Assembly: GCA_910584375.1 (NCBI GenBank)
Contig: CAJUAH010000001.1
Span: 138,560-202,559 of the forward strand
Source of the DNA: an uncultured Acetatifactor sp.
Lineage (GTDB): Bacteria > Bacillota > Clostridia > Lachnospirales > Lachnospiraceae
Direction: 5' to 3'
Length of the DNA stretch: 64,000 nucleotides
The position numbers were made by a program, and so were the translations under genes. The notes beneath the pieces were generated by a model. The model searched no databases and had not been told where the DNA came from. It saw nothing but the letters and a program-made list of their open reading frames with translations. Of this stretch, positions 27,084 through 36,000 are shown in pieces. How positions within the stretch are numbered: position 1 is the first letter of the stretch; each line of letters starts with the position of its first letter.

Positions 27084-27177
27084 TCGGTTCACTTTGGATG
27101 TCTGGACGCGCGCGTCCGGATATATGTGTTAGCGCGCCGTCGCGGGGCAGCCTGCGATGCGCAGAAAAGAGGTAATA

Positions 27178-27381
27178 ATGGGAGATTCCGCAGAAAAGAC
27201 CGCAAAACCCAGGTTTTTTGATGGGCTGAAGGCCGAGTTCAAGAAGGTTTCCTGGCCGGACAGACAATCTACCTTTAAGCAGTCCGTAGCAGTCGTGGCT
27301 ATATCCATAGTTTTGGGTGTCATCATTGCAGTCCTGGATTATGTCATCCAGTACGGTGTGAATATCCTGACAACCATTTAG
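27178..27381 (+). CDS. secE: Preprotein translocase subunit SecE
   Basis: A 67-aa protein with the bacterial SecE pattern: an amphipathic cytoplasmic helix containing 'EFKKVSWPDRQST' and one C-terminal TM segment (about 38-60). It stabilises SecY in the SecYEG channel. The ATG at 27178 follows AGAGGTAAT; an in-frame ATG at 27157 is not supported. It sits 94 nt after rpmG and 15 nt before nusG. That rpmG-secE gap has a small GC-rich hairpin but no tRNA. Confidence 0.93.
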   Translation: MGDSAEKTAKPRFFDGLKAEFKKVSWPDRQSTFKQSVAVVAISIVLGVIIAVLDYVIQYGVNILTTI

Positions 27382-27396
27382 AGCGAGGGTGATTGT

Positions 27397-27918
27397 ATGG
27401 CAGAGGCAAAGTGGTATGTGGTTCATACTTATTCCGGCTATGAGAATAAGGTCAAAGCCAATATAGAAAAGACCATCGAGAACAACCCTTCTCTGGCAGA
27501 GCAGATCCTGGAAGTCCGGGTGCCGCTGGAGGAGGTTGTGGAGATGAAGAACGGTGTGAAGAAGACGGTTCAGCGCAAGATGTTTCCGGGTTATGTACTC
27601 CTCAACATGGATATGAACGACGATACCTGGTATGTGGTGCGCAATACCCGCGGCGTCACCGGTTTTGTGGGACCGGGCAGCAAGCCCGTTCCGCTGACAG
27701 AGGCGGAGATGAAACCTCTGGGCATCAAGACTGACAATGTCTCCGTGGATTTCGCCGAGGGAGACAGCATATCCGTGGTGGCCGGCGTCTGGAAGGATAC
27801 CGTGGGTATCGTTCAAAAGATGGACTTCGGCAAACAGACAGCCACCATCAATGTGGAACTGTTCGGCAGAGAGACGCCTGTGGAGATCAGTTTCGCGGAG
27901 ATCAGAAAGTTATCTTAA
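27397..27918 (+). CDS. nusG: Transcription termination/antitermination factor NusG
   Basis: A 173-aa protein. The N-terminal NGN domain starts with 'AKWYVVHTYSGYENKV' and includes 'KMFPGYVLLNMDMND' and 'NTRGVTGFVG'. The C-terminal KOW domain is 'GDSISVVAGVWKDTVGIV'. NusG binds RNA polymerase and modulates pausing and Rho/ribosome coupling. The operon continues to rplK after 194 nt. That gap is GC-rich and contains a segment ending '...CTTGCGCCGAATTACCAC' that looks like a ribosomal-protein leader, but I see no terminator or promoter. Confidence 0.96.
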   Translation: MAEAKWYVVHTYSGYENKVKANIEKTIENNPSLAEQILEVRVPLEEVVEMKNGVKKTVQRKMFPGYVLLNMDMNDDTWYVVRNTRGVTGFVGPGSKPVPLTEAEMKPLGIKTDNVSVDFAEGDSISVVAGVWKDTVGIVQKMDFGKQTATINVELFGRETPVEISFAEIRKLS

Positions 27919-28112
27919 CGATATTTTCCGGGCAGTCTGTATTCTGTTCGGTGAATATAGCCGCAGGGCTTTAGGGCCGGGCGGCAACGGGGCGGACGCC
28001 CTGGCAGCGTAGGGATGCGGCAGCGGTACGCGCGGCGGCGTTCCAGTGGGAGCAAGACTTCGGAGTTGCGAAACGCTTGCGCCGAATTACCACATTTATA
28101 GGAGGTGCCACT

Positions 28113-28538
28113 ATGGCAAAGAAAGTAGAAGGATATATCAAGTTACAGATTCCTGCCGGCAAAGCTACACCGGCTCCGCCCGTTGGTCCCGCACTGGGTC
28201 AGCACGGCGTAAACATCGTTGAATTCACCAAGCAGTTCAACGCCAGAACAGCAGATAAGGGTGATCTGATCATCCCTGTTGTCATCACTGTATATGCGGA
28301 CAGAAGTTTCAGTTTCGTTACCAAGACTCCGCCTGCAGCAGTACTGCTCAAGAAGGCATGCAACTTAAAGACCGCGTCCGCGGCTCCCAACAAGACCAAA
28401 GTTGCTACCATTTCCAAGGACAAGGTTCGTGAGATCGCTGAGATGAAGATGCCGGATCTGAATGCGGCAAGCATCGAGGCGGCTATGAGCATGATCGCCG
28501 GAACCGCAAGGAGCATGGGTATTGTTGTTGAAGACTAA
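28113..28538 (+). CDS. rplK: 50S ribosomal protein L11
   Basis: A 141-aa L11 with 'GKATPAPPVGPALGQHGVNI' and 'SFVTKTPPAAVLLKKA', binding the GTPase-associated region of 23S rRNA. The ATG at 28113 follows AGGAGGTGCC. Paired with rplA downstream; a GACAATTT/AAAATTGTC hairpin lies between them, where an L1-binding operator is common. Confidence 0.97.
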   Translation: MAKKVEGYIKLQIPAGKATPAPPVGPALGQHGVNIVEFTKQFNARTADKGDLIIPVVITVYADRSFSFVTKTPPAAVLLKKACNLKTASAAPNKTKVATISKDKVREIAEMKMPDLNAASIEAAMSMIAGTARSMGIVVED

Positions 28539-28598
28539 ACACTATTGATTGGGAGACAATTTGCAAAAAATTGTCGCTGGAACCTAGGAGGTATGATA

Positions 28599-29288
28599 AT
28601 GAAACGTGGTAAGAAATATGTAGAGGCTGCAAAGCTGGTTGACAGAGCAACTTTCTATGAGCCCGCCGACGCGATCGTGCTGGCCAAGAAGACTGCAGTC
28701 GCAAAATTTGACGAGACGATCGAAGTACACATCAGAACAGGCTGCGACGGCCGTCATGCGGATCAGCAGATCCGTGGCGCGGTAGTGCTGCCCAACGGAA
28801 CAGGTAAGACCGTAAAAGTACTGGTGTTCGCCAAAGGCGACAAGGTGAATGAGGCCGAGGCCGCAGGCGCCGACTATGTGGGCGGCGATGAGCTGATTCC
28901 CAAGATCCAGAACGAGGGCTGGCTGGACTTTGACGTGGTGGTTGCCACTCCCGATATGATGGGTGTGGTTGGACGTCTGGGTAAGGTGCTGGGCCCCAAA
29001 GGTCTGATGCCCAATCCCAAGGCCGGTACCGTAACCATGGATGTGACCAAGGCTATCGCCGATATCAAAGCCGGTAAGATCGAGTACAGGCTGGACAAGA
29101 ACAACATTGTGCATGTTCCCGTGGGCAAGGCGTCCTTTACGGACGAGGCTCTGCAGGAGAATTTCCAGGCACTGATGGATGCCATTGTAAAGGCAAGGCC
29201 CAGCGCCCTGAAAGGTCAGTATCTGAGAAGCATTACTCTGACTTCCACCATGGGCCCTGGCGTAAAGGTCAACGTCGCCAAATTCTAA
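28599..29288 (+). CDS. rplA: 50S ribosomal protein L1
   Basis: A 229-aa L1 with the family signature 'GRLGKVLGPKGLMPNPKAGT'. It builds the L1 stalk and in bacteria represses its own operon. The ATG at 28599 is 7 nt from AGGAGG (28586-28591); the ATG at 28593 is too close to that site. Confidence 0.97.
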   Translation: MKRGKKYVEAAKLVDRATFYEPADAIVLAKKTAVAKFDETIEVHIRTGCDGRHADQQIRGAVVLPNGTGKTVKVLVFAKGDKVNEAEAAGADYVGGDELIPKIQNEGWLDFDVVVATPDMMGVVGRLGKVLGPKGLMPNPKAGTVTMDVTKAIADIKAGKIEYRLDKNNIVHVPVGKASFTDEALQENFQALMDAIVKARPSALKGQYLRSITLTSTMGPGVKVNVAKF

Positions 29289-29312
29289 TGGCGCAGTGAA
29301 CAGGCGTATAAG

Positions 29313-29342
29313 GAACCTTCCCTTTTGGGAGGGTTCTTTTTG
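29313..29342 (+). terminator. Terminator after rplA
   Basis: A 10-bp stem (29313-29322 with 29327-29336), TTTT loop, followed by TTTTT. It separates the L11/L1 transcript from the membrane protein gene that follows. Confidence 0.85.
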
Positions 29343-29389
29343 TAAACAATATCGCAGGCAAAACCGGCGATATGCATGCAGAGGTAACC

Positions 29390-31327
29390 ATGAAGAAACT
29401 GTGGGAAAAATGGAATGATCTAAAACATAAAGACGTAGTATGGGTAACGCTGGGTCTGCTGGCGGTGAGCCTGATCGCGCTGCCCTACGCGGTGCTGGGC
29501 GAGGGCAGTTATGTACAGATACACGATCAGCTGGACGGCGAGGTGCTTAACTATATGTACCAGGCCCGGTATCTGGGCCGTGGTCATGTGATCCCCCAGT
29601 TTATGAACGGTATGGATAAGGCATCCATGCTGCCGCCTGCTCCTTTGGGGGTGTTAATCTATAGATTCCTTGCGCCCTTTGCGGCTTATGCGGTCATGCA
29701 CTGGCTCTGCCTGCTGACAGGTTTCCTGGGCATGTATGCTCTGGGCAAAAAGCTGGGACTGCGCAGAACCGTGAGCTGGGCCATGGCCTGCGTGTTCTGC
29801 TATATCCCCTTTTACCCTGTATACGGTTTGGCGGCACTGGGGCAGCCCATGCTGACACTGTGCGGACTGAGCCTTGCGGAGAAGGGGGAGTCGAAATCTG
29901 TAAAACGGAGGCGATGGGCGAGTTGCTATCTTGGTATATTCTTATTTGCGGCGGGTTCCTCCCTGACGCTGGTGGGCTATGTGTGGGTGGCGGCGGGGAT
30001 GCTTTGGACGATTTATCTGGCGATAGCGGGAAAGCGCGGAAAGGCGCGGAAAGGCGGAAATCCGCAGAATATCGGCTATGGCTCGTCGCTGCGGGCAGGC
30101 GTCGGCACGCTGACGCTGCTAATGACCTATCTGGCATTGAATGCAGATTTGTTGCGCAGCATTGCAGGAAAAGGTTTTGCCACCCATCGGCAGGAGATGG
30201 TCCTGCGGGCGACAGAACACCCGCTGGCATCTCTGAAGGAACTTATCTTGAACGGCGGTTCATATTCTCCGGTGTATTCCGCAGGGATATTGACGGCGGC
30301 AACGCTGCTTGCGCTGGCGCTATTGCTCTGCCGTAAGAAAAAAAGCGATGTGTCCGGGCGCCTGGGCGCAGCCTGGAGTCTGATTGGCCTGATCGGTCTG
30401 TGCGCCCTGCTGGCGGTGCTGTGGAACAGTGGCCCTGTGGTGTCCCTGCGGCTGTCTATGGGGGGCATGTTCACGTATTTTCAGGCGGATCGTGTCTATT
30501 GGTGTTTTCCTTTTTTATGGATGCTGGCGCTGGGATTTGTGCTGGAGGGATTCTGCGCGCTGGGAGAAGAGACGGCCTGCGTCTGCCAGCGTCGGCGCGC
30601 AAAATCGTCTTTGTGCTGCGGGAATGCAGAGCCTGTGTCCGGTGGGTCCGGCGCGGGAGAACATCTGTCCGCCGGGAGAACACGGCAGGGTTGGCAGACT
30701 CGTCTGGCGGCCGGTATAGCCTGTCTGCTGTTGTTGGGAATCGAAGGAGTTCAGGTCTTTCGGGACAGCCCGCTGAACAAGAATATCCGGCTGATGCTGC
30801 TGGACGGCTACCGTCAGGTGACGTGGGAAAGTATTTTTATGGAGGATGTGTTTGCCCGGATCGACGCAGGCATTGGGGAGGACAAAGAAAAATGCAGCGT
30901 GGTAAGCCTGGGGATATATCCTTCGGTGGCGCTGTATCACGGTTACACCTGCGCTGACGGATATTCCAACAACTACGATCTGGAGTACAAGCACCGTTTT
31001 CGCCGGGTGATGGCCCGGGAACTGGAGGAGAACGAGGAGACCAGGCGCTATTTCGATGAGTGGGGCAACCGGCTGTATCTGGCGGGAGCCCCCTATGGAA
31101 TCAATGGAATGGTAGCGAAAGGCCAGGGGGGATATACGGATCTGGACTACGATCTGGACGCCATGGCGGAGATGAATATTCGCTATCTGTTGGCGGCGGC
31201 GCCCGTGGAACTGAGCGCAGCCAGCAGGGAGCAGGCGGATCTGACGATGGAGCTGGTGGAGGGCAGCCCGTTTACCGACAACACCGCTTATTATGAGGTG
31301 TGGGTTTATCGGATTCGGAAAAAGTGA
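29390..31327 (+). CDS. Large polytopic membrane protein (DUF6044/YkoS-like) between rplA and rplJ
   Basis: A 645-aa protein. About ten TM segments fill residues 15-440, with a Cys/Arg-rich loop about 390-420, followed by a roughly 200-aa hydrophilic C-terminal domain. The early extracytoplasmic motif 'QIHDQLDGEVLNYMYQAR' resembles the acidic loop of GT-C-type and DUF6044 proteins. Function is unknown; glycan or lipid-linked sugar transfer is a guess. The ATG at 29390 follows AGAGGTAACC. Its position splits the ordinarily contiguous rplKAJL cluster, with a terminator before and an L10-leader promoter after, so it is probably expressed separately. No promoter was identified in the 100-nt gap. 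Confidence 0.7.
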   Translation: MKKLWEKWNDLKHKDVVWVTLGLLAVSLIALPYAVLGEGSYVQIHDQLDGEVLNYMYQARYLGRGHVIPQFMNGMDKASMLPPAPLGVLIYRFLAPFAAYAVMHWLCLLTGFLGMYALGKKLGLRRTVSWAMACVFCYIPFYPVYGLAALGQPMLTLCGLSLAEKGESKSVKRRRWASCYLGIFLFAAGSSLTLVGYVWVAAGMLWTIYLAIAGKRGKARKGGNPQNIGYGSSLRAGVGTLTLLMTYLALNADLLRSIAGKGFATHRQEMVLRATEHPLASLKELILNGGSYSPVYSAGILTAATLLALALLLCRKKKSDVSGRLGAAWSLIGLIGLCALLAVLWNSGPVVSLRLSMGGMFTYFQADRVYWCFPFLWMLALGFVLEGFCALGEETACVCQRRRAKSSLCCGNAEPVSGGSGAGEHLSAGRTRQGWQTRLAAGIACLLLLGIEGVQVFRDSPLNKNIRLMLLDGYRQVTWESIFMEDVFARIDAGIGEDKEKCSVVSLGIYPSVALYHGYTCADGYSNNYDLEYKHRFRRVMARELEENEETRRYFDEWGNRLYLAGAPYGINGMVAKGQGGYTDLDYDLDAMAEMNIRYLLAAAPVELSAASREQADLTMELVEGSPFTDNTAYYEVWVYRIRKK

Positions 31328-31389
31328 CTTCCCTGTATCTTTCATTTTGTCAGCGTTCACGTCGGAAATAAAACAGACAAATCTGGGGC

Positions 31390-31418
31390 TTGACAAAAAC
31401 CGTTCCGTGTGTTATGGT
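31390..31418 (+). promoter_or_regulatory. Promoter of the rplJ-rplL operon
   Basis: TTGACA (31390-31395), 17-nt spacer, TATGGT (31413-31418). It lies in the 308-nt gap 31328-31635. Confidence 0.85.
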
Positions 31419-31424
31419 ATCAAA

Positions 31425-31590
31425 GGTTGAAAAACCATGCCGAAGACAGTAGGTTTCCCAAAGCGACGATTCTGTTTCCACAGTTCTGTTTCCATGGAAA
31501 GAACGTTGCGGTGGGGAGTAAGCGTAGCGCCTACCGAGGAGAGTGCGTTTTTATAGGAAACTGTGCCTCCCTGTCCGGGGGGCTTTTTTG
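31425..31590 (+). ncRNA. L10 leader RNA with attenuator
   Basis: The leader contains 'CCGAAGACAGTAGGTTTCCC' and, further on, 'CGCCTACCGAGGAGAG', the two halves of the known Firmicutes L10 leader whose kink-turn binds L10(L12)4. It ends with a terminator: GCCTCCC (31565-31571) with GGGGGGC (31577-31583), then six Ts. Excess L10 should promote termination. Confidence 0.85.
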
Positions 31591-31635
31591 ATAAAAACCT
31601 TCTTTCGGCAACAAAATCTATAAGGAGGTAGAGAA

Positions 31636-32205
31636 ATGGCAAAGGTTGAATTAAAACAGCCGATCGTGGAAGAGATTTCCGCCGGTATCAAGGATGCGCA
31701 GTCTGTAGTTCTGGTTGACTACCGTGGACTGACCGTTGAGCAGGATACTGAGCTGCGTAAGAATTTACGCGAGGCGGGCGTCGTCTACAAGGTTTACAAG
31801 AACACCATGATGAACTTTGCGTTTAAGGACACCGCTTATGAAGGATTGGCTCCTTACTTAAACGGTCCCAGCGCGATGGCCTACTCCAACACGGACGCTA
31901 CGGCGCCTGCGAGAGTTCTGGCCGAGTTCGCCAAGAAAGCCGACAAGCTTGAGATTAAGGCCGGTGTGGTGGAAGGAACCGTGTATGACGCCAAGGGTAT
32001 GGCATCCATCGCCAGCATTCCCGGCAGGGAAGTACTGCTGTCCAGATTGCTGGGCTCCATGCAGTCCCCGATCACTAATTTTGCCCGTGTTATGAAACAG
32101 CTGGCAGAAAAAGGCGGCGCGGCGGCGGTAGAGGCCCCTGCTGCGGAAACCCCTGCTGAAGAGGCGGCCCCTGTGGAAGAGGCGGCAGCACCCGCGCAGG
32201 AGTAA
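31636..32205 (+). CDS. rplJ: 50S ribosomal protein L10
   Basis: A 189-aa L10. Its N-terminal domain binds 23S rRNA ('VVLVDYRGLTVEQDTELRKN'). The C-terminal helix carries L7/L12 dimers and ends in an Ala/Glu/Pro-rich tail (about 165-189). AGGAGG precedes the ATG. Autoregulated through the leader above. Confidence 0.97.
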   Translation: MAKVELKQPIVEEISAGIKDAQSVVLVDYRGLTVEQDTELRKNLREAGVVYKVYKNTMMNFAFKDTAYEGLAPYLNGPSAMAYSNTDATAPARVLAEFAKKADKLEIKAGVVEGTVYDAKGMASIASIPGREVLLSRLLGSMQSPITNFARVMKQLAEKGGAAAVEAPAAETPAEEAAPVEEAAAPAQE

Positions 32206-32240
32206 CTTGAAACAGCATATTCAGGGAATATGCGGAACTT

Positions 32241-32442
32241 AAAAACAGCATATTCACGGATGCGCACTGCTTGAGGCCGGGACGCCCAAGCGGCACGGGC
32301 ACAAGCACTGGTCGTGTGTGCAGGAGAGAATATGCGGAACTAAAAACAGCATATTCACGGATGCGCACTGCTTGAGGCCGGGACGCCCAAGCGGCACGGG
32401 CACAAGCACCGGTCGTGTGTGCAGGAGAGAATATGCGGAACT
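32241..32442 (+). repeat. Tandem 101-bp palindromic repeat between rplJ and rplL
   Basis: Two copies (32241-32341, 32342-32442) differ at a single base. Each unit has GCATATTC near its start and GAATATGC near its end, enclosing TGCGCAC/GTGTGCA, so it can fold as a hairpin. A shortened form, GCATATTC joined almost directly to GAATATGC, lies just before (about 32214-32238). No coding content. Confidence 0.9.
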
Positions 32443-32462
32443 TTAATTAGGAGGAAAAGAAA

Positions 32463-32834
32463 ATGGCTAAATTGACAGCTCAGGAATTAATCGACGCTAT
32501 CAAAGAGTTGAGCGTATTAGAGTTAAACGATCTGGTAAAGGCATGTGAAGAGGAGTTCGGCGTATCTGCGGCAGCAGGCGTTGTAGTGGCGGCAGGCCCT
32601 GCGGCAGCAGCCGAGGAAGAGAAGACCGAGTTTGATGTGGAGCTGACCGAGGTTGGCGCTGAGAAGGTTAAGGTTATCAAGGTGGTTCGTGAGATCACCG
32701 GCCTGGGCCTGAAGGAGGCCAAGGATCTGGTTGACGGCGCGCCCAAGATGGTCAAGGAGGCTGCCGCTAAGGAAGAGGCCGAGGAGATCAAGAAGAAACT
32801 GGAAGAGGTTGGCGCAAAGGCGACTCTCAAGTAA
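32463..32834 (+). CDS. rplL: 50S ribosomal protein L7/L12
   Basis: A 123-aa stalk protein: N-terminal dimerisation helix, Ala-rich hinge (about 36-53), C-terminal domain with 'KVIKVVREITGLGLKEAKDLV' contacting translation factors. TAGGAGGAAAAG precedes the ATG. The gap from rplJ (257 nt) is filled by the tandem repeat. Confidence 0.97.
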   Translation: MAKLTAQELIDAIKELSVLELNDLVKACEEEFGVSAAAGVVVAAGPAAAAEEEKTEFDVELTEVGAEKVKVIKVVREITGLGLKEAKDLVDGAPKMVKEAAAKEEAEEIKKKLEEVGAKATLK

Positions 32835-32849
32835 ACCATGTCTCTTTGT

Positions 32850-32886
32850 ACGGACTCGCCTGTCACAGGGCGGGTCCGTTGTTTTC
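32850..32886 (+). terminator. Terminator after rplL
   Basis: An 11-bp stem (32850-32860 with 32869-32879) followed by TGTTTT. Partial read-through into rpoBC is usual at this site. Confidence 0.8.
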
Positions 32887-32927
32887 GATTCCGATTTCAT
32901 TTATCCTAATTTTATCCAAAAATCTGC

Positions 32928-32956
32928 TTGACTCTCCGAAACACTTGTGTTAGTAT
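32928..32956 (+). promoter_or_regulatory. Promoter of rpoBC
   Basis: TTGACT (32928-32933), 17-nt spacer, TAGTAT (32951-32956), about 70 nt before rpoB. Confidence 0.7.
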
Positions 32957-33034
32957 GGAAGATGCACTATTGTGGTGTGTTAGGCTTATTTTTTGTGCAA
33001 ATAAGCAAATCAGAAAGAACGGGGTGAAATGTCC

Positions 33035-36000
33035 ATGGAAAAAAACAGAATACGTCCCATTGCGAACAGCAAGAACATGCGTATGAGTTATTCGAGACAA
33101 AAAGAGGTTTTGGAGATGCCCAACCTGATCGAAGTCCAGAAGGACTCCTATCAGTGGTTTTTAAAGGAAGGCTTAAAAGAAGTCTTTGACGATATCTCTC
33201 CCATCGCCGATTACAGCGGTTCTCTTAGCCTGGAGTTCGTTGATTTTGAACTGTGTGAGGACGATGTGAAGTATTCCATCGAGGAGTGCAAGGAGAGAGA
33301 CGCCAATTATGCGGCGCCTCTCAAGGTAAAGGTGCGTCTTTACAACAAGGACAAGGAGGAGATCAGCGAGCATGAGATATTTATGGGTGATTTGCCTCTG
33401 ATGACTGCCACGGGCACATTTATCATCAATGGCGCGGAGCGTGTTATTGTAAGCCAGCTGGTGCGTTCCCCCGGCATCTATTACGGAATAGGGCATGACA
33501 AGATCGGTAAGAGACTGTTTTCCTGTACTGTTATCCCCAATCGCGGCGCATGGCTGGAGTATGAGACAGACTCCAACGATGTGTTCTATGTGCGCGTGGA
33601 CCGCACCAGAAAAGTCCCCATTACTGTGCTGATCCGGGCCCTGGGTATCGGCACCAACGAGGAGATCAGGGATGTATTTGGAGAAGACGAGCCCAAGATC
33701 GAGGCCAGCTTTACCAAGGACACGGCCGAGAACTATCAGGAGGGCCTGTTAGAGCTGTATAAAAAGATCCGTCCCGGCGAGCCTCTGAGCGTGGAGAGCG
33801 CCGAGAGTCTGATTAACGCGATGTTCTTTGACCCCCGCAGATATGATCTGGCCAAGGTCGGAAGATATAAATTCAACAAAAAACTGGCGTTGCGCAACCG
33901 TATCCGGCATCAGGTACTGGCGGCGGATGCCGTGGATCCCTCCACCGGAGAAGTGGTGGCGGCCGCAGGCACTAAAGTGACTGCGGAGATTGCCGATACG
34001 ATCCAGAATGCCGCGATCCCCTTTGTATATGTACAGACCGAGGAGCGCAATGTGAAGGTGTTGTCCAATATGATGGTGGATATCACCAGCTTTGTGGACT
34101 GCAATCCCAGAGAACTGGGCATTACGGAGCGGGTGTACTATCCCGTTTTGTCTCAGATTATCGAGGAATTCGGCGAAGATCCTGAGAAACTGGCCGAGGC
34201 GATCCGCAAGAATGTGCATGAGCTGATTCCGAAACATATCACCAAGGAAGATATCTTTGCGTCCATCAACTACAACATCCATCTGGAGTACGGTCTGGGC
34301 AATGACGACGATATCGATCATCTGGGCAACCGGCGTATTCGAGCGGTGGGCGAACTGCTGCAAAATCAGTACCGCATCGGTCTGTCCCGGATGGAGCGCG
34401 TAGTGCGCGAGCGTATGACCACCCATGACGCGGAGGATATTTCTCCCCAGTCTTTGATCAATATCAAACCGGTGACTGCCGCGGTGAAGGAGTTCTTTGG
34501 CTCCTCCCAGTTATCCCAGTTTATGGATCAGAACAATCCGCTGGGCGAGCTGACCCACAAGAGACGTCTGTCCGCCCTGGGGCCCGGCGGTCTGTCCAGA
34601 GACCGCGCCGGATTCGAAGTGCGTGACGTACACTATTCCCACTATGGAAGAATGTGCCCTATCGAGACGCCTGAAGGTCCCAATATCGGTTTGATCAACT
34701 CTCTGGCAAGCTATGCCCGTATCAATGAGTACGGCTTTGTGGAGGCGCCTTACCGTAAGATTGACAAGACGGATCCCGCCAACCCCCGGGTGACGGAGGA
34801 AGTGGTATATATGACTGCCGACGAAGAGGACAACTATCATGTGGCGCAGGCCAACGAACAGTTGGATGAGGAAGGCCATTTTGTCCGCAACAGCGTGTCC
34901 GGCCGCTATCGCGAGGAGACGCAGGAATATCCCAAGGCCATGTTTGATTACATGGACGTGTCCCCCAGAATGGTGTTCTCCGTGGCTACGGCCCTGATTC
35001 CTTTCCTGGAAAACGACGACGCCAACCGTGCGCTGATGGGCTCCAACATGCAGCGTCAGGCGGTGCCTCTGCTGCTCACGGAGGCTCCGGTGGTAGGTAC
35101 CGGCATCGAGCAGAAGGCGGCGGTGGACTCCGGCGTGTGCGTGGTGTCCCCCAAGGCCGGCAAGGTGGAGTATGTGTCCTCCAATCTGATAAAGATGACT
35201 TATGACGACGGGGAAAAGGCGGAGTTCCGTCTGGCCAAGTTCTCCCGCAGTAACCAGTCCAACTGCTACAATCAGAAACCCATCGTATTTAAGGGGGATC
35301 ATGTGGAGGCGGGACAGGTGATCGCCGACGGTCCTTCCACCAGAGAGGGTGAGCTGGCTCTGGGCAAAAACCCGTTGATCGGCTTTATGACCTGGGAAGG
35401 ATACAACTACGAGGACGCCGTTCTGCTCAGCGAGAGACTGGTGATGGAGGACGTGTACACTTCCGTCCATATAGAGGAATATGAGGCGGAGGCCCGGGAT
35501 ACGAAACTGGGGCCCGAAGAGATTACCCGGGATGTGCCCGGTGTGGGCGACGACGCGTTAAAAGACCTGGATGACCGCGGTATCATTCGTATCGGCGCGG
35601 AGGTACGTGCCGGCGATATCCTGGTGGGCAAGGTGACTCCCAAGGGAGAGACGGAGCTGACCGCGGAGGAAAGGCTGCTGCGGGCCATCTTTGGCGAAAA
35701 GGCGAGAGAGGTCAGGGATACTTCGCTGAAAGTGCCTCACGGCGAGTACGGCATTGTGGTGGACGCCAAAGTGTTTACCAGAGAGAACAGCGACGAGCTG
35801 TCTCCCGGCGTCAATATGGCTGTCCGTATCTATATAGCGCAGAAGAGAAAGATTTCCGTAGGCGATAAGATGGCTGGCCGTCACGGCAACAAGGGTGTGG
35901 TTTCCCGTGTATTGCCGGTGGAGGATATGCCCTATCTGCCCAACGGACGTCCGCTGGATATCGTGCTGAATCCTCTGGGTGTGCCTTCCCGTATGAATAT

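Noticed and set aside
27084..27177. tRNA-Trp gene expected between rpmG and secE in some Clostridia
   Set aside because: The spacer holds only a GC-rich hairpin; no cloverleaf or T-arm sequence could be found.
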